From Porticoccaceae bacterium UBA4026 (GTDB lineage: Bacteria > Pseudomonadota > Gammaproteobacteria > Pseudomonadales > Porticoccaceae): a stretch of 64,000 nt of DNA. Of the stretch, positions 44,119 to 53,111 are shown piece after piece. Position numbers and translations under genes: made by a program. Every line of letters starts with the position of its first letter. Position 1 is the first letter of the stretch. Below the pieces are notes generated by a model. The model saw nothing but the letters and a program-made list of their open reading frames with translations, ran no database searches and was not told the DNA's origin. The stretch covers positions 77,691 to 141,690 of the forward strand of contig DGAQ01000073.1 of NCBI GenBank assembly GCA_002382445.1. Reading direction: 5' to 3'.

Positions 44119-45165
44119 TTAAAACTTTTGTTGATTGGTAAAGCTGTGGCTAATAAACAGAGAGGCGCTGAACAAGGCAACGGCACAGATCTGATGCGCT
44201 GCGGCCACAGGGACTGGTATGTGGAAGATCAAAGTGCTAATCCCCAGAGTAACCTGCAGGGCTAAGAGACCCACAAAAAAGTAGATGGCAAGCTTTAATG
44301 GACCTTGAAGATCAGATTTAAGCGCCTGGTAGGCGAAAGTGGTTACTAGACCGACAATTAGATAGGCAAACATACGATGGTTAAATTGAATGGTCACCAT
44401 ATCTTCAAAAGCCGAGAGCCATGCGGGCTGAAGGCTATATAAGCCGGGTGGAATAAAGCTATCGCCCATTAACGGCCAGGTTGGATAGGCCACACCAGCA
44501 TGTGTACCTGCGACCAAACCACCAGAAAGAATCATCAAAAATATTAACCCACTTAGGCTGTAGGAAAAGTGCTTTAGATGATTAGGCTGAGGTCGCTTGG
44601 CGGCAATCAGATCCATGGCAGTCCAGATAATAAACCCATAGACGAATACGGCTAAACCTAGATGAGCGGTCAGTCGGTACTGGCTGACATGGGGATTATC
44701 GACCAAGCCACTTTTAACCATGTACCAACCCAGAAGTCCTTGGCTACCACCTAACATCAGCATAACCAATAGCCTTGGGGTTAAACCTGGCGCGATGCGC
44801 TTGGTAAAGTGGAAGAACAAGAATGGCAGCACAAAAATAACACCAATAAAACGACCTAAGACGCGGTGCAGATATTCGTACATGAAAATTGGCTTGAACT
44901 CATCAAGGGTCATGGTGAAGTTAGTTTTTTGATATTCAGGATATTGCTGGTATTTAAAAAACATTTCTTGCCAGTCAGTATGAGATAGCGGAGGAATAAT
45001 ACCCACTAAAGGCTTCCAGTCGACCATCGACAGGCCAGAATTAGTTAGGCGCGTAACACCACCTAACAGAATCATACCGGCAATAACTGCAGCGCAGCCG
45101 AGCAACCAATATGCGATCTGTCGATTGAATTGAGGCTGTTGAGGTGACCTTGGATGTTGAAGCAT
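44119..45165 (-). CDS. ctaA: Heme A synthase, CtaA/Cox15 type
   Basis: A 348-residue protein with eight predicted helices and the Cox15/CtaA motifs GGVTRLTNSGLSMVDWKP, YEYLHRVLGRFIG (with the conserved heme His), GLLGWYMVKSGL, TAHLGLAVF, GALVAG-type AGTHAGVAYPTWPLMGD and FNHRMFAY. It converts heme O to heme A for aa3-type oxidases. No other oxidase genes are in the window, so heme A demand is inferred. It lies two bases after the MATE gene on the same strand. Confidence 0.92.
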   Translation of the reverse strand: MLQHPRSPQQPQFNRQIAYWLLGCAAVIAGMILLGGVTRLTNSGLSMVDWKPLVGIIPPLSHTDWQEMFFKYQQYPEYQKTNFTMTLDEFKPIFMYEYLHRVLGRFIGVIFVLPFLFFHFTKRIAPGLTPRLLVMLMLGGSQGLLGWYMVKSGLVDNPHVSQYRLTAHLGLAVFVYGFIIWTAMDLIAAKRPQPNHLKHFSYSLSGLIFLMILSGGLVAGTHAGVAYPTWPLMGDSFIPPGLYSLQPAWLSAFEDMVTIQFNHRMFAYLIVGLVTTFAYQALKSDLQGPLKLAIYFFVGLLALQVTLGISTLIFHIPVPVAAAHQICAVALFSASLFISHSFTNQQKF

Positions 45166-45167
45166 AA

Positions 45168-46508
45168 TTAGGATTGCTCACTATTAGTTGGATGACCTTT
45201 TAACCAATCTTTTCTACGAAAACGCCGCATGTTTAGACTTGATTTTATCGAAAAATCAGCCAGAGAAGTAGCGTATAGCCAGACGACATCCACGCCCATT
45301 TTAACCATTATCCAAGGCGCGATAATACGCGTTAGAGCAATGCTGAATACAGTTACTTTCATCGGGTAGCGAGTGTCGCCTGCGCCTCTTAGAGCCCCCG
45401 CCATACTAAATTCGATAGCCATCAGAGGCAAGCAGGCGCTAAGAATATAAGTAAACTGTACCATGTGGTGAATAACAAGGGGGTCGGAAATCATGAAGGT
45501 GGCTATTTCACGAGCGTACCAACTCATCAATACACCGCCCGATATCATTAAATAAAGACAGGTACGCATAGTCTTCCAGCCAGCGTCGTAAGCACCCTGG
45601 TGGTCACCCGCCCCTAAATGTTGGCTAACCAGAGTGGCGCTTGATATAGAGAAACTAAATGCAATCACGATTACTATGCCAAGTATTGATAGTCCTATGC
45701 CATAGGCGGCAAATGGTTCGTTTCCATAGCTGGCTAAAAAGACCATAAAGATGAGTAGACCACCTTGAAAGAAAGCCTGTTCGAAAGCGGCGGGCATGCC
45801 AATATTAACGAGGGTTTTTCCATTGGTGAGAAGGTCTGGTATTGGATTTGTAGGTTTGAGATTGAAGCCGCCAAAAATCCAGATCAGTAGAAATACGACG
45901 ATGGTTATAGACATAGCTATACCCCCACCAATGGCTAAACCTGAAATACCCATAGCAGGTAAACCAGACCAGCCAAAGGTCATAGAGGCACCAAGAATAA
46001 CACTCAGTGTTACGCCAACGATCGCCGTCCATAGTGGGGTGGTGCTGTCACCGGTAGCGCGAAACGACATATTAAATACCAGTGTAGCCAACATTGCTGG
46101 TGCAAAAAGTGCAGTCCATAAAGTGAAATCAACCGCCATTCTGTGGGCATCTTCAGTTAGGCCAAAAACCCCGACTAACTGATCGCGAAAGGGAATGGCT
46201 ATCCACGCCAAGATAAGTCCGTCCAGGAAAAATAGTAAGATCGAGAGCGACGCAAAACGTCCTGCCAAACGTCGATTATTAGCCCCCCAATATTTGCCTA
46301 CCATAGCGGTTGTGCCACTGCAGAGGCCCATTACTACGGCGTGAAGTACAAAGTACAGGCGTTGACCTGTAGTGACTGCCGCTACAGCGTCGGCGCCCAA
46401 ACTACCCGCCATTTTTAGAAATGCGACACCCATCAGCATGTAGACAATATTGCTGATAATGGTTGGCCAAGTAAGGCGCCAGATGCTGAGAGTGGAGATA
46501 GCTGACAT
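45168..46508 (-). CDS. MATE family efflux transporter
   Basis: A 446-residue protein with twelve predicted helices and two MatE repeats. Conserved features include the N-terminal WPTIISNIVYMLMGVAFLKMAGSLGADAVAA stretch and the GTTAMVGKYWGANNRRLA loop in repeat one, and the VSQHLGAGDHQGAY loop in repeat two. MATE proteins are cation-coupled drug or metabolite exporters. It precedes ctaA by two bases and diverges from ung with 54 bases between. Substrate unknown. Confidence 0.9.
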   Translation of the reverse strand: MSAISTLSIWRLTWPTIISNIVYMLMGVAFLKMAGSLGADAVAAVTTGQRLYFVLHAVVMGLCSGTTAMVGKYWGANNRRLAGRFASLSILLFFLDGLILAWIAIPFRDQLVGVFGLTEDAHRMAVDFTLWTALFAPAMLATLVFNMSFRATGDSTTPLWTAIVGVTLSVILGASMTFGWSGLPAMGISGLAIGGGIAMSITIVVFLLIWIFGGFNLKPTNPIPDLLTNGKTLVNIGMPAAFEQAFFQGGLLIFMVFLASYGNEPFAAYGIGLSILGIVIVIAFSFSISSATLVSQHLGAGDHQGAYDAGWKTMRTCLYLMISGGVLMSWYAREIATFMISDPLVIHHMVQFTYILSACLPLMAIEFSMAGALRGAGDTRYPMKVTVFSIALTRIIAPWIMVKMGVDVVWLYATSLADFSIKSSLNMRRFRRKDWLKGHPTNSEQS

Positions 46509-46562
46509 AGGGTTCTATGGTAACATCTACCTCATATTAGAGGTCAGTGATTTAAGGTAAAT

Positions 46563-47294
46563 ATGAATATTATTAAGCAAGCGCATCATCAACTCCACCG
46601 ATCTTGGGTCGGGATGCTTGAGAGTGAATTAGACAAAGACTATCTAGCTGATCTTAGTGATTTTCTATTGCAGGCAAAAGCACTTAATAAGGTTGTCTAC
46701 CCACCCAGTGAAATGGTTTTTGCGGCTTTCAAGCATACTAATGTTGATGATTTGAAAGTGGTGATTTTAGGTCAGGACCCTTATCACGGTGCTGGACAGG
46801 CTAATGGTTTGTGCTTTTCAGTTGCCGCCGGCAATAAGATTCCACCTTCTTTGCGCAACATCTTTAAGGAACTCTATACTGATCTGGGTATTATTCCGGC
46901 TAGTCATGGGTGCCTGCAAAGCTGGGCACAACAGGGGGTACTACTACTTAACTCGGTTATGACAGTTGAAGAAGGAAATGCGGGTGCTCACGCTAAACGA
47001 GGTTGGGAGCGCTTCACGGATCAGATTATTCGATTAGTCAGCGAGCAAACAGGGGGGGTAGTTTTTATGTTATGGGGCAGTTACGCGCAGGAAAAAGCTA
47101 ACTTGATAGACGCGTCTCGGCACCTTATCTTACAGTCAGCCCATCCTTCTCCATTTTCTGCTTATCGTGGTTTCTTTGGCTCTAAGCATTTTTCACTGGC
47201 AAATGATTATCTTATGGGCTCAGGTGTCGAATGCATTGACTGGCAGCTTCCTGCCCAGCAAGATGTGAGAGGACAAATTACACTTGAACTCTAA
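46563..47294 (+). CDS. ung: Uracil-DNA glycosylase
   Basis: A family 1 UDG of 243 residues that removes uracil from DNA. Catalytic D72 lies in VVILGQDPYHG and H194 in the HPSPFS motif; LNSVMTVEEG and the VFMLWGSYAQEK strand also match. The start is ATG 46563 with a weak AAGG site. The C-terminus overlaps the longest reading of the following MFS gene, which supports the later GTG start chosen for that gene. Confidence 0.96.
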   Translation: MNIIKQAHHQLHRSWVGMLESELDKDYLADLSDFLLQAKALNKVVYPPSEMVFAAFKHTNVDDLKVVILGQDPYHGAGQANGLCFSVAAGNKIPPSLRNIFKELYTDLGIIPASHGCLQSWAQQGVLLLNSVMTVEEGNAGAHAKRGWERFTDQIIRLVSEQTGGVVFMLWGSYAQEKANLIDASRHLILQSAHPSPFSAYRGFFGSKHFSLANDYLMGSGVECIDWQLPAQQDVRGQITLEL

Positions 47295-47310
47295 TCTAGG
47301 AGCGGTCTTA

Positions 47311-48507
47311 GTGCCCCCAAAATCCTGGCAAACGCCAAAAAACCTGTTGATTTTGATGACTGTGGCAATGACTTTTGCCTTCGCGACTTGGACGGCCTTA
47401 CTTAATAATTTTGTTGTTGAAAGAGCATTTTTTACCGGAAAAGAAATTGGCCTTTTACAGAGTATTCGCGAAATACCGGGGTTTTTGGCCTTTACAGCCG
47501 TGTTTGTATTACTGCTGATAAAGGAACAGGTATTCGCCTACTTATCGTTGGCGGTGTTAGGTGTAGGCGTGGCGATTAGCGGTTATTTCCCTTCTGCAGT
47601 CGGGCTCTATATGACCACTTTTTTGATGTCGGTTGGATTCCATTACTATGAAACCATAAAACAGTCTCTGTCTTTGCAGTGGCTTTCCCTAGATGAGGCG
47701 CCAGCAGTCTTGGGAAAACTGATCGCCGCAAGTTCGGCGGCCTCTTTGCTGGTTTTCGGATTTTTATGGCTTGCTCAGCGGTATCTAGGTTTAGATTATA
47801 AAGTTATTTATTTGGTGGGTGGCGGTGCTTGTTTAGTGTTGACATTGTTTATCTGGTTAGCCTTCCCTAAATTTGTTAGCAAAACACCTCAGCGAAAACA
47901 TTTACTACTCCGGAAACGCTACTGGCTGTATTACGCACTAACCTTTATGAGCGGTGCTAGGCGTCAAATATTTATGGTGTTTGCTGGATTTTTAATGGTA
48001 GAAAAGTTTGGCTATACCCTTAGCGACATTGCTGCCTTGTTCTTAATCAACCATCTTTTTAATTGGTTTTTTGCGGGTCGTATTGGCATTATTGTAGGTA
48101 AAGTTGGTGAGCGACGTGCTCTCGTTTTTGAATACTGTGGTCTACTTTGCGTATTTACCGCTTATGCCTTTGTAAACAGTGCCAACTGGGCTGGGGCACT
48201 GTATGTCGTGGATCACTTGTTTTTTTCACTGGCAATCGCGATTAAAACTTATTTTCAAAAAATAGCGGACCCTGCAGACATTGCGTCCACTGCAGGTGTC
48301 GCTTTTACCATTAATCATATTGCAGCGGTGGTGATTCCTGTGCTATTTGGTTTGGTCTGGCTGATATCGCCAATGTGGGTGTTTTTGGCAGGTTCTGTGA
48401 TGGCTCTAATCAGTTTAGCCTTGGCGCTTTATATCCCTTTGGCTCCTCGTGTGGGCTATGAGGTTGTTACATCTTATTTTGATTTCCGTAAAGGGACCGC
48501 TAAGTAG
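47311..48507 (+). CDS. MFS transporter
   Basis: A 398-residue protein with twelve predicted helices in two halves separated by a basic cytoplasmic loop near residues 190-206 (SKTPQRKHLLLRKRYW). It fits the major facilitator fold, but specific subfamily motifs are weak. I start at GTG 47311, with AGGAG eight bases upstream; a reading from TTG 47284 would overlap ung. Substrate unknown. Confidence 0.78.
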   Translation: MPPKSWQTPKNLLILMTVAMTFAFATWTALLNNFVVERAFFTGKEIGLLQSIREIPGFLAFTAVFVLLLIKEQVFAYLSLAVLGVGVAISGYFPSAVGLYMTTFLMSVGFHYYETIKQSLSLQWLSLDEAPAVLGKLIAASSAASLLVFGFLWLAQRYLGLDYKVIYLVGGGACLVLTLFIWLAFPKFVSKTPQRKHLLLRKRYWLYYALTFMSGARRQIFMVFAGFLMVEKFGYTLSDIAALFLINHLFNWFFAGRIGIIVGKVGERRALVFEYCGLLCVFTAYAFVNSANWAGALYVVDHLFFSLAIAIKTYFQKIADPADIASTAGVAFTINHIAAVVIPVLFGLVWLISPMWVFLAGSVMALISLALALYIPLAPRVGYEVVTSYFDFRKGTAK

Positions 48508-48521
48508 CTAAGATGGACTTA

Positions 48522-48941
48522 TTAGTCTGTTTTTAAGGGTGGCTGATGCGCTTTACCGCGCAACCAGTTTAGTTTTGAAAGCACCGCTGGCGACAAAGCT
48601 ATCTTCCGTTCGAGTTTAAATTTGCCGGGATAGTCCATCAAAAGTAAGCCTGTTAACATGGTTAAAATACCTTGTCCGGGAAGGAACAGCATTAAAAATC
48701 CACTCAATAATAGCAGATAGCCGACGACATTTTTTGCCACAAACATCAATAACCAGACCCCTGGGGAATTTCCTTTCCAAGGGGTCTCAGCCCGTTTTTC
48801 CGATAAGAAATAATCTTCTGGAATCTTGGCCACTAGCCACGGCAGTGAAAACAAACTTAGGATAAAGATACTGACGGACGCTAATCCAGTCCATACCAAC
48901 AAATTTTGATGGCCGAAGATCCATATAAGAATGTCGTTCAC
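48522..48941 (-). CDS. Small membrane protein, PGPGW-like
   Basis: A 139-residue protein with three predicted helices: residues 12-40, 65-82 and 83-102. The LPGQGILTMLTGLLLMDYPGKFKLERKI segment resembles the PGPGW transmembrane protein family (an LPGPG-type turn between helices), although Gln replaces the usual Pro. Function unknown. Its start abuts the ygfZ stop (one-base overlap), suggesting cotranscription. The nearby MFS gene is convergent. Confidence 0.65.
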   Translation of the reverse strand: MNDILIWIFGHQNLLVWTGLASVSIFILSLFSLPWLVAKIPEDYFLSEKRAETPWKGNSPGVWLLMFVAKNVVGYLLLLSGFLMLFLPGQGILTMLTGLLLMDYPGKFKLERKIALSPAVLSKLNWLRGKAHQPPLKTD

Positions 48942-49933
48942 TAGGGCTCTAGAATCTCATAAGGCAAAGGCAGATGTGTGGCGCGGAGGAACCCCGTTTG
49001 ATCGAATGTCACCTCAAGAGTGTCTAAATATTTATCAGGCAACACGGCGAGGACTTCTACGGCAGATTCACTGGCTTGAGCGACAGCGGCAATGGTGCCG
49101 ATTACCTTGCCGTTACGATCCATTAAAGAGGCACCTACAGGCGGCGTGATGGGCGTATCGAGCCGAATAAGGTGCATGCGTCGTTTGACCGTACCTCGAT
49201 AATGGGCTCTAGCAACAATTTCTTGGCCGGTGTAGCAACCCTTTTTGAAATTGATATAGTTTTGTGCATCTAGGTTAATCATTTGCACTATAAATTCATC
49301 AGAGGTATCAATCGTCACATCCGCATTGCCGCTTCGAAGACGCATCAAATCACTATAGCCTTGCCCTGCTGGTGTCAGGTCAGCAGAGGATGAGTCCAGT
49401 TGTTGGATCGTACTATCAGTGCCAACTGTGAGAAGAAACAATGAAGAGCCACATTGCTTGATATGACATGCCGTTATTTGTCTTATCAACTCATGGCTGT
49501 TCGGACCGGAAATCATAAGGCTGTCAAATTGATCACTGACATCAGTGATTTCTGTTTTGAAGAACACTGAGTACTTCTTAAAACTAGCAATAGCTAACTC
49601 AACTACTGAGTGGTGTGTTTCCAACAGTATGTTGTCATCTTGGTTTTGGTGTGCACTAAATAAAAAAATGACGCGGCCCTTGGGGGTGAGGTGTGCCCCA
49701 TTAATAGTCTGACCCCTTTTCATTAGATTCATATCACAGCTTACTTGGCCCTGTAAAAATTTTGCACTGTCTGGGCCGGACAATTGAATATAGCCTCTTA
49801 TGTCTGTACTCAATATGTTTTGCTGAGATAGTTGCTGATAGTCTGATGGTGACTCACCAAAAGATTCCACTATGCTGTGATTTTTAGCATTGGTAATGAG
49901 GGTATGACTCGGAAAAACTGACTGCCAGTCCAT
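48941..49933 (-). CDS. ygfZ: YgfZ/GcvT-domain folate-binding protein
   Basis: A 330-residue protein of the YgfZ family, a tetrahydrofolate-binding relative of GcvT that supports iron-sulphur cluster assembly or repair. The diagnostic KGCYTGQEIVAR motif is present, as is the N-terminal SGPDSAKFLQGQVSCDMN. Divergent from sdhE with 73 bases between. The ygfZ–sdhE–ygfX–nadB order matches pseudomonads and E. coli in part, and links it to flavoprotein and Fe-S enzymes such as succinate dehydrogenase. Confidence 0.93.
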   Translation of the reverse strand: MDWQSVFPSHTLITNAKNHSIVESFGESPSDYQQLSQQNILSTDIRGYIQLSGPDSAKFLQGQVSCDMNLMKRGQTINGAHLTPKGRVIFLFSAHQNQDDNILLETHHSVVELAIASFKKYSVFFKTEITDVSDQFDSLMISGPNSHELIRQITACHIKQCGSSLFLLTVGTDSTIQQLDSSSADLTPAGQGYSDLMRLRSGNADVTIDTSDEFIVQMINLDAQNYINFKKGCYTGQEIVARAHYRGTVKRRMHLIRLDTPITPPVGASLMDRNGKVIGTIAAVAQASESAVEVLAVLPDKYLDTLEVTFDQTGFLRATHLPLPYEILEP

Positions 49934-50006
49934 AAGATTAAATGTCTCTGTATGTTTAAAGTTGATTGTCTCTTATAATAGCCTTTTTGACACTGATTGA
50001 TTCTCT

Positions 50007-50264
50007 ATGAATAAGAACCGTCTATTATGGGCTAGTCGCCGCGGCATGTTAGAACTTGACCTCATTCTCGCGCCCTTTGTAGAAGATGTCTACGATTCCT
50101 TGGAGGAAGATGACAAGCTTCGTTTTGAAGTATTGCTCAAAAGCGAAGACCAAACGTTATTTATGTGGTTTATGCAGCGCGAAGAGCCAACTGACCCAAA
50201 TATGCAAAGGATACTGCAAATAATTCGTGATAGCCGAAAAAAGCCCTCTAAGGTTCAGTCTTAA
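50007..50264 (+). CDS. sdhE: Succinate dehydrogenase assembly factor SdhE
   Basis: An 85-residue protein that promotes FAD attachment to succinate dehydrogenase and fumarate reductase. The RRGMLELD motif is intact near residues 11-18, and the length is family-typical. It was earlier called CptB/YgfY, as supposed antitoxin to YgfX. It overlaps ygfX by 38 bases and diverges from ygfZ. Strong assignment. Confidence 0.94.
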   Translation: MNKNRLLWASRRGMLELDLILAPFVEDVYDSLEEDDKLRFEVLLKSEDQTLFMWFMQREEPTDPNMQRILQIIRDSRKKPSKVQS

Positions 50265-50658
50265 ACCTTCGAGAATACTTTTCTACGCTAATCTTTGGTT
50301 GGCGTTATCCCTTTTGTTGATTTTAATATCACTGCAGATTCTACTTGGGCCAAAATTAGTGACTATCTGTGCCCTAACTGGCTTTTTCGTCTGTGTGACG
50401 AGGGCTTGGATTCGTGCGGAGCCTGAGGAGTTACTGTTTTTACCTCAGACTAACTGTTGGCAGTTAAGCCGAATGCCGGGGCAAGACTGGCTTTTTCTTC
50501 AAAAGCATCAATTTGTAATGAGCGGGTTGATCATTATATATTTTAAAACGGCTAAGGGCCGAACTGTCCGTCGCACGCTACCCCGAGACGCTCTAGCAGA
50601 GGCAGAGCATCACCGGCTGCGTATTTTTCTGGTGGGTCGGGAGCCAACTCAGACTTAA
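50227..50658 (+). CDS. ygfX: YgfX-like membrane protein
   Basis: A 143-residue protein with two predicted helices (about residues 18-37 and 40-55) followed by a soluble domain with PEELLFLPQTNCWQLSRM. Position right after sdhE, with an overlap, and the helix layout match YgfX (CptA), a small inner-membrane protein. It was proposed as a cell-division toxin in E. coli; other evidence does not support a toxin role. The start is GTG 50227, inside the sdhE 3' end; a later start is possible. nadB is convergent and ends two bases after it. Confidence 0.7.
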   Translation: MIAEKSPLRFSLKPSRILFYANLWLALSLLLILISLQILLGPKLVTICALTGFFVCVTRAWIRAEPEELLFLPQTNCWQLSRMPGQDWLFLQKHQFVMSGLIIIYFKTAKGRTVRRTLPRDALAEAEHHRLRIFLVGREPTQT

Positions 50659-50660
50659 TC

Positions 50661-52277
50661 TCAGCTGATGATTACATCTTGGGCGGCATAATTAATCGGC
50701 ACCATGATAGTGTCTCGGGCTATAGGTGAGAGTTCGGGATAGTCGAGGGTGAAGTGGAGACCGCGACTTTCTTTGCGTTGCATTGCGCAGCGAATAATTA
50801 GTTCAGACACTGTTGCTAAGTTACGCAACTCTAGTAAATCTCGGGTTACCTTACAGTGGCTGTAATATTCTTGTATTTCTTTTTGCAGCAACTTAATGCG
50901 ATGTTGGGCTCTTTGTAGACGTTTGTTGGTGCGCACAATGCCAACATAATCCCACATAAAACGCCGCAGTTCATCCCAGTTATGGGAGATAACCACATCT
51001 TCATCCGAATGGCTTACTCGCGACTCATCCCATTCAGGAATAAAATTTGGCACTGAAATATGATCGATATTTTGATTAATTTGTCCCGCGGCGGCTTGGG
51101 CGTAGACCAGGCATTCTAGGAGAGAGTTGCTGGCCATCCGATTGGCGCCATGCAGGCCGGTAAAAGCATTTTCACCAACGGCATAAAGATTTTGTAAGTC
51201 AGTTTGCCCATCTTTGGATACCACTATCCCTCCGCAGGTATAGTGAGCAGCTGGAACTATGGGGATGGGGTCAGTGGTTATATCGATGCCAAACTCTAGG
51301 CATTGCTTATAAACGGTCGGAAAATGCTCGATAATGAAGTCGGCTGATTTGTGACTTATGTCTAGGTATAGACAGACACAGCCAAGCCGCTTCATCTCAT
51401 GATCAATCGCCCGAGCTACGACATCTCGCGGCGCTAACTCAGCATCGGGGTGAAAACTGCTCATAAAGGCATTGCCATCCGGTAAACGTAATACGGCACC
51501 TTCGCCGCGCAGCGCTTCGGTAATCAAGAATGATTTCGCTTTAGGGTGATATAGGCAAGTTGGGTGGAATTGGTTAAATTCCAGATTGGCGACTCTGCAG
51601 CCTTTCCGCCATGCCATCGCTATACCATCGCCACTGGCTCCGTCAGGATTGCTAGTGTAAAGATATGCTTTGCTGGCACCTCCCGAGGCCAAAATAACGC
51701 TTTTGGCCTGAAATAAGGATACGAAACCTGTGGTAATGTCGAGCAGATAGGCACCAGTACAGCGAATTCTACGCGAGTCCGCATCAGCCTGAGTGACAAG
51801 ATCGACTGCGCAGTGTTGCTCGAAAATATCAATGTTTGATGCGGCAATAACTTGGGCTACTAAAGCACCAGTGACTTCTTTTCCCGTCGCATCGGCGGTA
51901 TGCAAAATGCGACGGTGACTGTGCCCGCCTTCTTGAGTCAGGTGGTAGCTCTGTTGGTCATTTTCTCTAGTAAAGTGAACCCCTTGATCTATGAGCCATT
52001 TAACCGCGCTGGGGCCGTTTTCAACCACGAATTTGACTGACTCCTCATGGCATAGCCCGGCGCCAGCAACCAGGGTGTCAGCCACATGTGCCGCGGGGCT
52101 ATCGTTCTCATCAAACACAGCTGCAATACCTCCCTGAGCTAACCAGGACGCACCAGCTTGCAATGATGCTTTGCTAATAAGAGCAATTTGCAAATTTTTA
52201 TCTAACTGCAGGGCGCTAGTAAGGCCAGCAACACCGCTGCCAATAATTATAACGTCATACATGTGAGTTTGTTGCAT
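50661..52277 (-). CDS. nadB: L-aspartate oxidase
   Basis: A flavoenzyme that oxidises aspartate to iminoaspartate, the first step of NAD synthesis. FAD-binding IIIGSGVAGLTSAL is at the N-terminus, and the succinate dehydrogenase-like GVGHFRE region (ARDVVARAIDHEM) and HPTCLYHP follow. GVHFTRE and RMASNSLLECLVY are typical. I start at ATG 52277; TTG 52292 and ATG 52262 are alternatives without clearly better ribosome sites. Product about 538 residues. Divergent from rpoE, a conserved arrangement. Confidence 0.94.
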   Translation of the reverse strand: MQQTHMYDVIIIGSGVAGLTSALQLDKNLQIALISKASLQAGASWLAQGGIAAVFDENDSPAAHVADTLVAGAGLCHEESVKFVVENGPSAVKWLIDQGVHFTRENDQQSYHLTQEGGHSHRRILHTADATGKEVTGALVAQVIAASNIDIFEQHCAVDLVTQADADSRRIRCTGAYLLDITTGFVSLFQAKSVILASGGASKAYLYTSNPDGASGDGIAMAWRKGCRVANLEFNQFHPTCLYHPKAKSFLITEALRGEGAVLRLPDGNAFMSSFHPDAELAPRDVVARAIDHEMKRLGCVCLYLDISHKSADFIIEHFPTVYKQCLEFGIDITTDPIPIVPAAHYTCGGIVVSKDGQTDLQNLYAVGENAFTGLHGANRMASNSLLECLVYAQAAAGQINQNIDHISVPNFIPEWDESRVSHSDEDVVISHNWDELRRFMWDYVGIVRTNKRLQRAQHRIKLLQKEIQEYYSHCKVTRDLLELRNLATVSELIIRCAMQRKESRGLHFTLDYPELSPIARDTIMVPINYAAQDVIIS

Positions 52278-52331
52278 TGGTCTACCACACAAATTGGGTC
52301 GGCCATGATAATATAAGACGACGAATGACGC

Positions 52332-52358
52332 GAACTTAACGTTAAGTCGGTTGTCTGT
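52332..52358 (+). promoter_or_regulatory. Sigma-E (AlgU)-type promoter of rpoE
   Basis: GAACTT at 52332-52337, 16 bases, then TCTGT at 52354-52358, matching the sigma-E/AlgU consensus GAACTT-N16-TCTGA with one mismatch. It lies about 75 bases before rpoE, so autoregulation is expected. Confidence 0.8.
52335..52346. promoter_or_regulatory. Perfect 12-base palindrome in the rpoE promoter
   Basis: CTTAACGTTAAG is its own reverse complement and starts inside the -35 element, running into the spacer. It could be an operator blocking sigma-E binding, or chance. Confidence 0.4.
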
Positions 52359-52435
52359 AAATTAGCGCCGTCGAATGTTAGATTTCGCTAGCTTAAAGAA
52401 ATAGGTCGATACGAGTTGCGAGAACGGATTGTTTG

Positions 52436-53038
52436 ATGATAGAAAATAAAACAGAGGCCACTGATCAGCAGTTGGTGGTTAGGGTTCAAAAAGGCGATAA
52501 GAGAGCTTTCGACCTTTTAGTGCTCAAGTACCAAGGTCGCATGCACGCCATCGTTGGACGCTTTGTTCGGGATACTGATGAGGTGTCGGATGTGGTGCAG
52601 GAAGCCTTTATTAAAGCCTATAGGGCGCTGCCAAATTTTCGCGGAGAGAGTCAGTTTTACACTTGGCTGTATCGCATTGCAGTCAACACAGCAAAGAACT
52701 ACCTCGTGGCGCGCAGCCGTCGTCCGCCGAGCTCTGATATTGATGTGGTTGATGCTGAGTATTATGATGGGAGCGACTATTTAAAAGATTTAGGCACGCC
52801 GGAGAATAATCTTTTTCGGGATGAACTAGCCGCCTTGATCCACAAAGCGATTTCTGACCTGCCGGAGGATTTAAGAACGGCAGTGACTTTACGGGAGTTT
52901 GAAGGGCTGAGTTATGATGAAATTGCCGAGATTATGGATTGCCCTGTCGGGACTGTACGGTCACGTATTTTCAGGGCTAGAGAGACAATTGACTTACAGG
53001 TGGTGAAATTAGTTGATGGAGGCTTAAAAGATTCATGA
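52436..53038 (+). CDS. rpoE: RNA polymerase sigma-E factor
   Basis: An ECF sigma factor of 200 residues of the RpoE/AlgU group, controlling envelope stress. Region 2 contains DEVSDVVQEAFIKAYRALPNFRGESQFYTWLYRIAVNTAKNYLVAR, and region 4 contains LPEDLRTAVTLREFEGLSYDEIAEIMDCPVGTVRSRIFRARE. I take ATG 52436 rather than TTG 52433 directly before it. It leads rseA–rseB–rseC–degQ, and a sigma-E type promoter lies upstream. Confidence 0.97.
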   Translation: MIENKTEATDQQLVVRVQKGDKRAFDLLVLKYQGRMHAIVGRFVRDTDEVSDVVQEAFIKAYRALPNFRGESQFYTWLYRIAVNTAKNYLVARSRRPPSSDIDVVDAEYYDGSDYLKDLGTPENNLFRDELAALIHKAISDLPEDLRTAVTLREFEGLSYDEIAEIMDCPVGTVRSRIFRARETIDLQVVKLVDGGLKDS

Positions 53039-53111
53039 ACCTTTTCGCTAATGGTTGGTCATATAGTCAGTATTTTGAAAAATTTGATGTGTTGTTGAAC
53101 GAGGCAATTAA

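Noticed and set aside
45796..46182. A 128-codon frame on the plus strand inside the MATE gene
   Set aside because: Antisense to conserved membrane helices; composition is that of a shadow frame (Pro/Ile-rich complement of hydrophobic codons).
50007..50658. sdhE–ygfX as a toxin-antitoxin module
   Set aside because: The old CptAB naming suggests this, but SdhE has an established flavinylation role and the toxin claim for YgfX is contested; nothing in the sequence favours a toxin.
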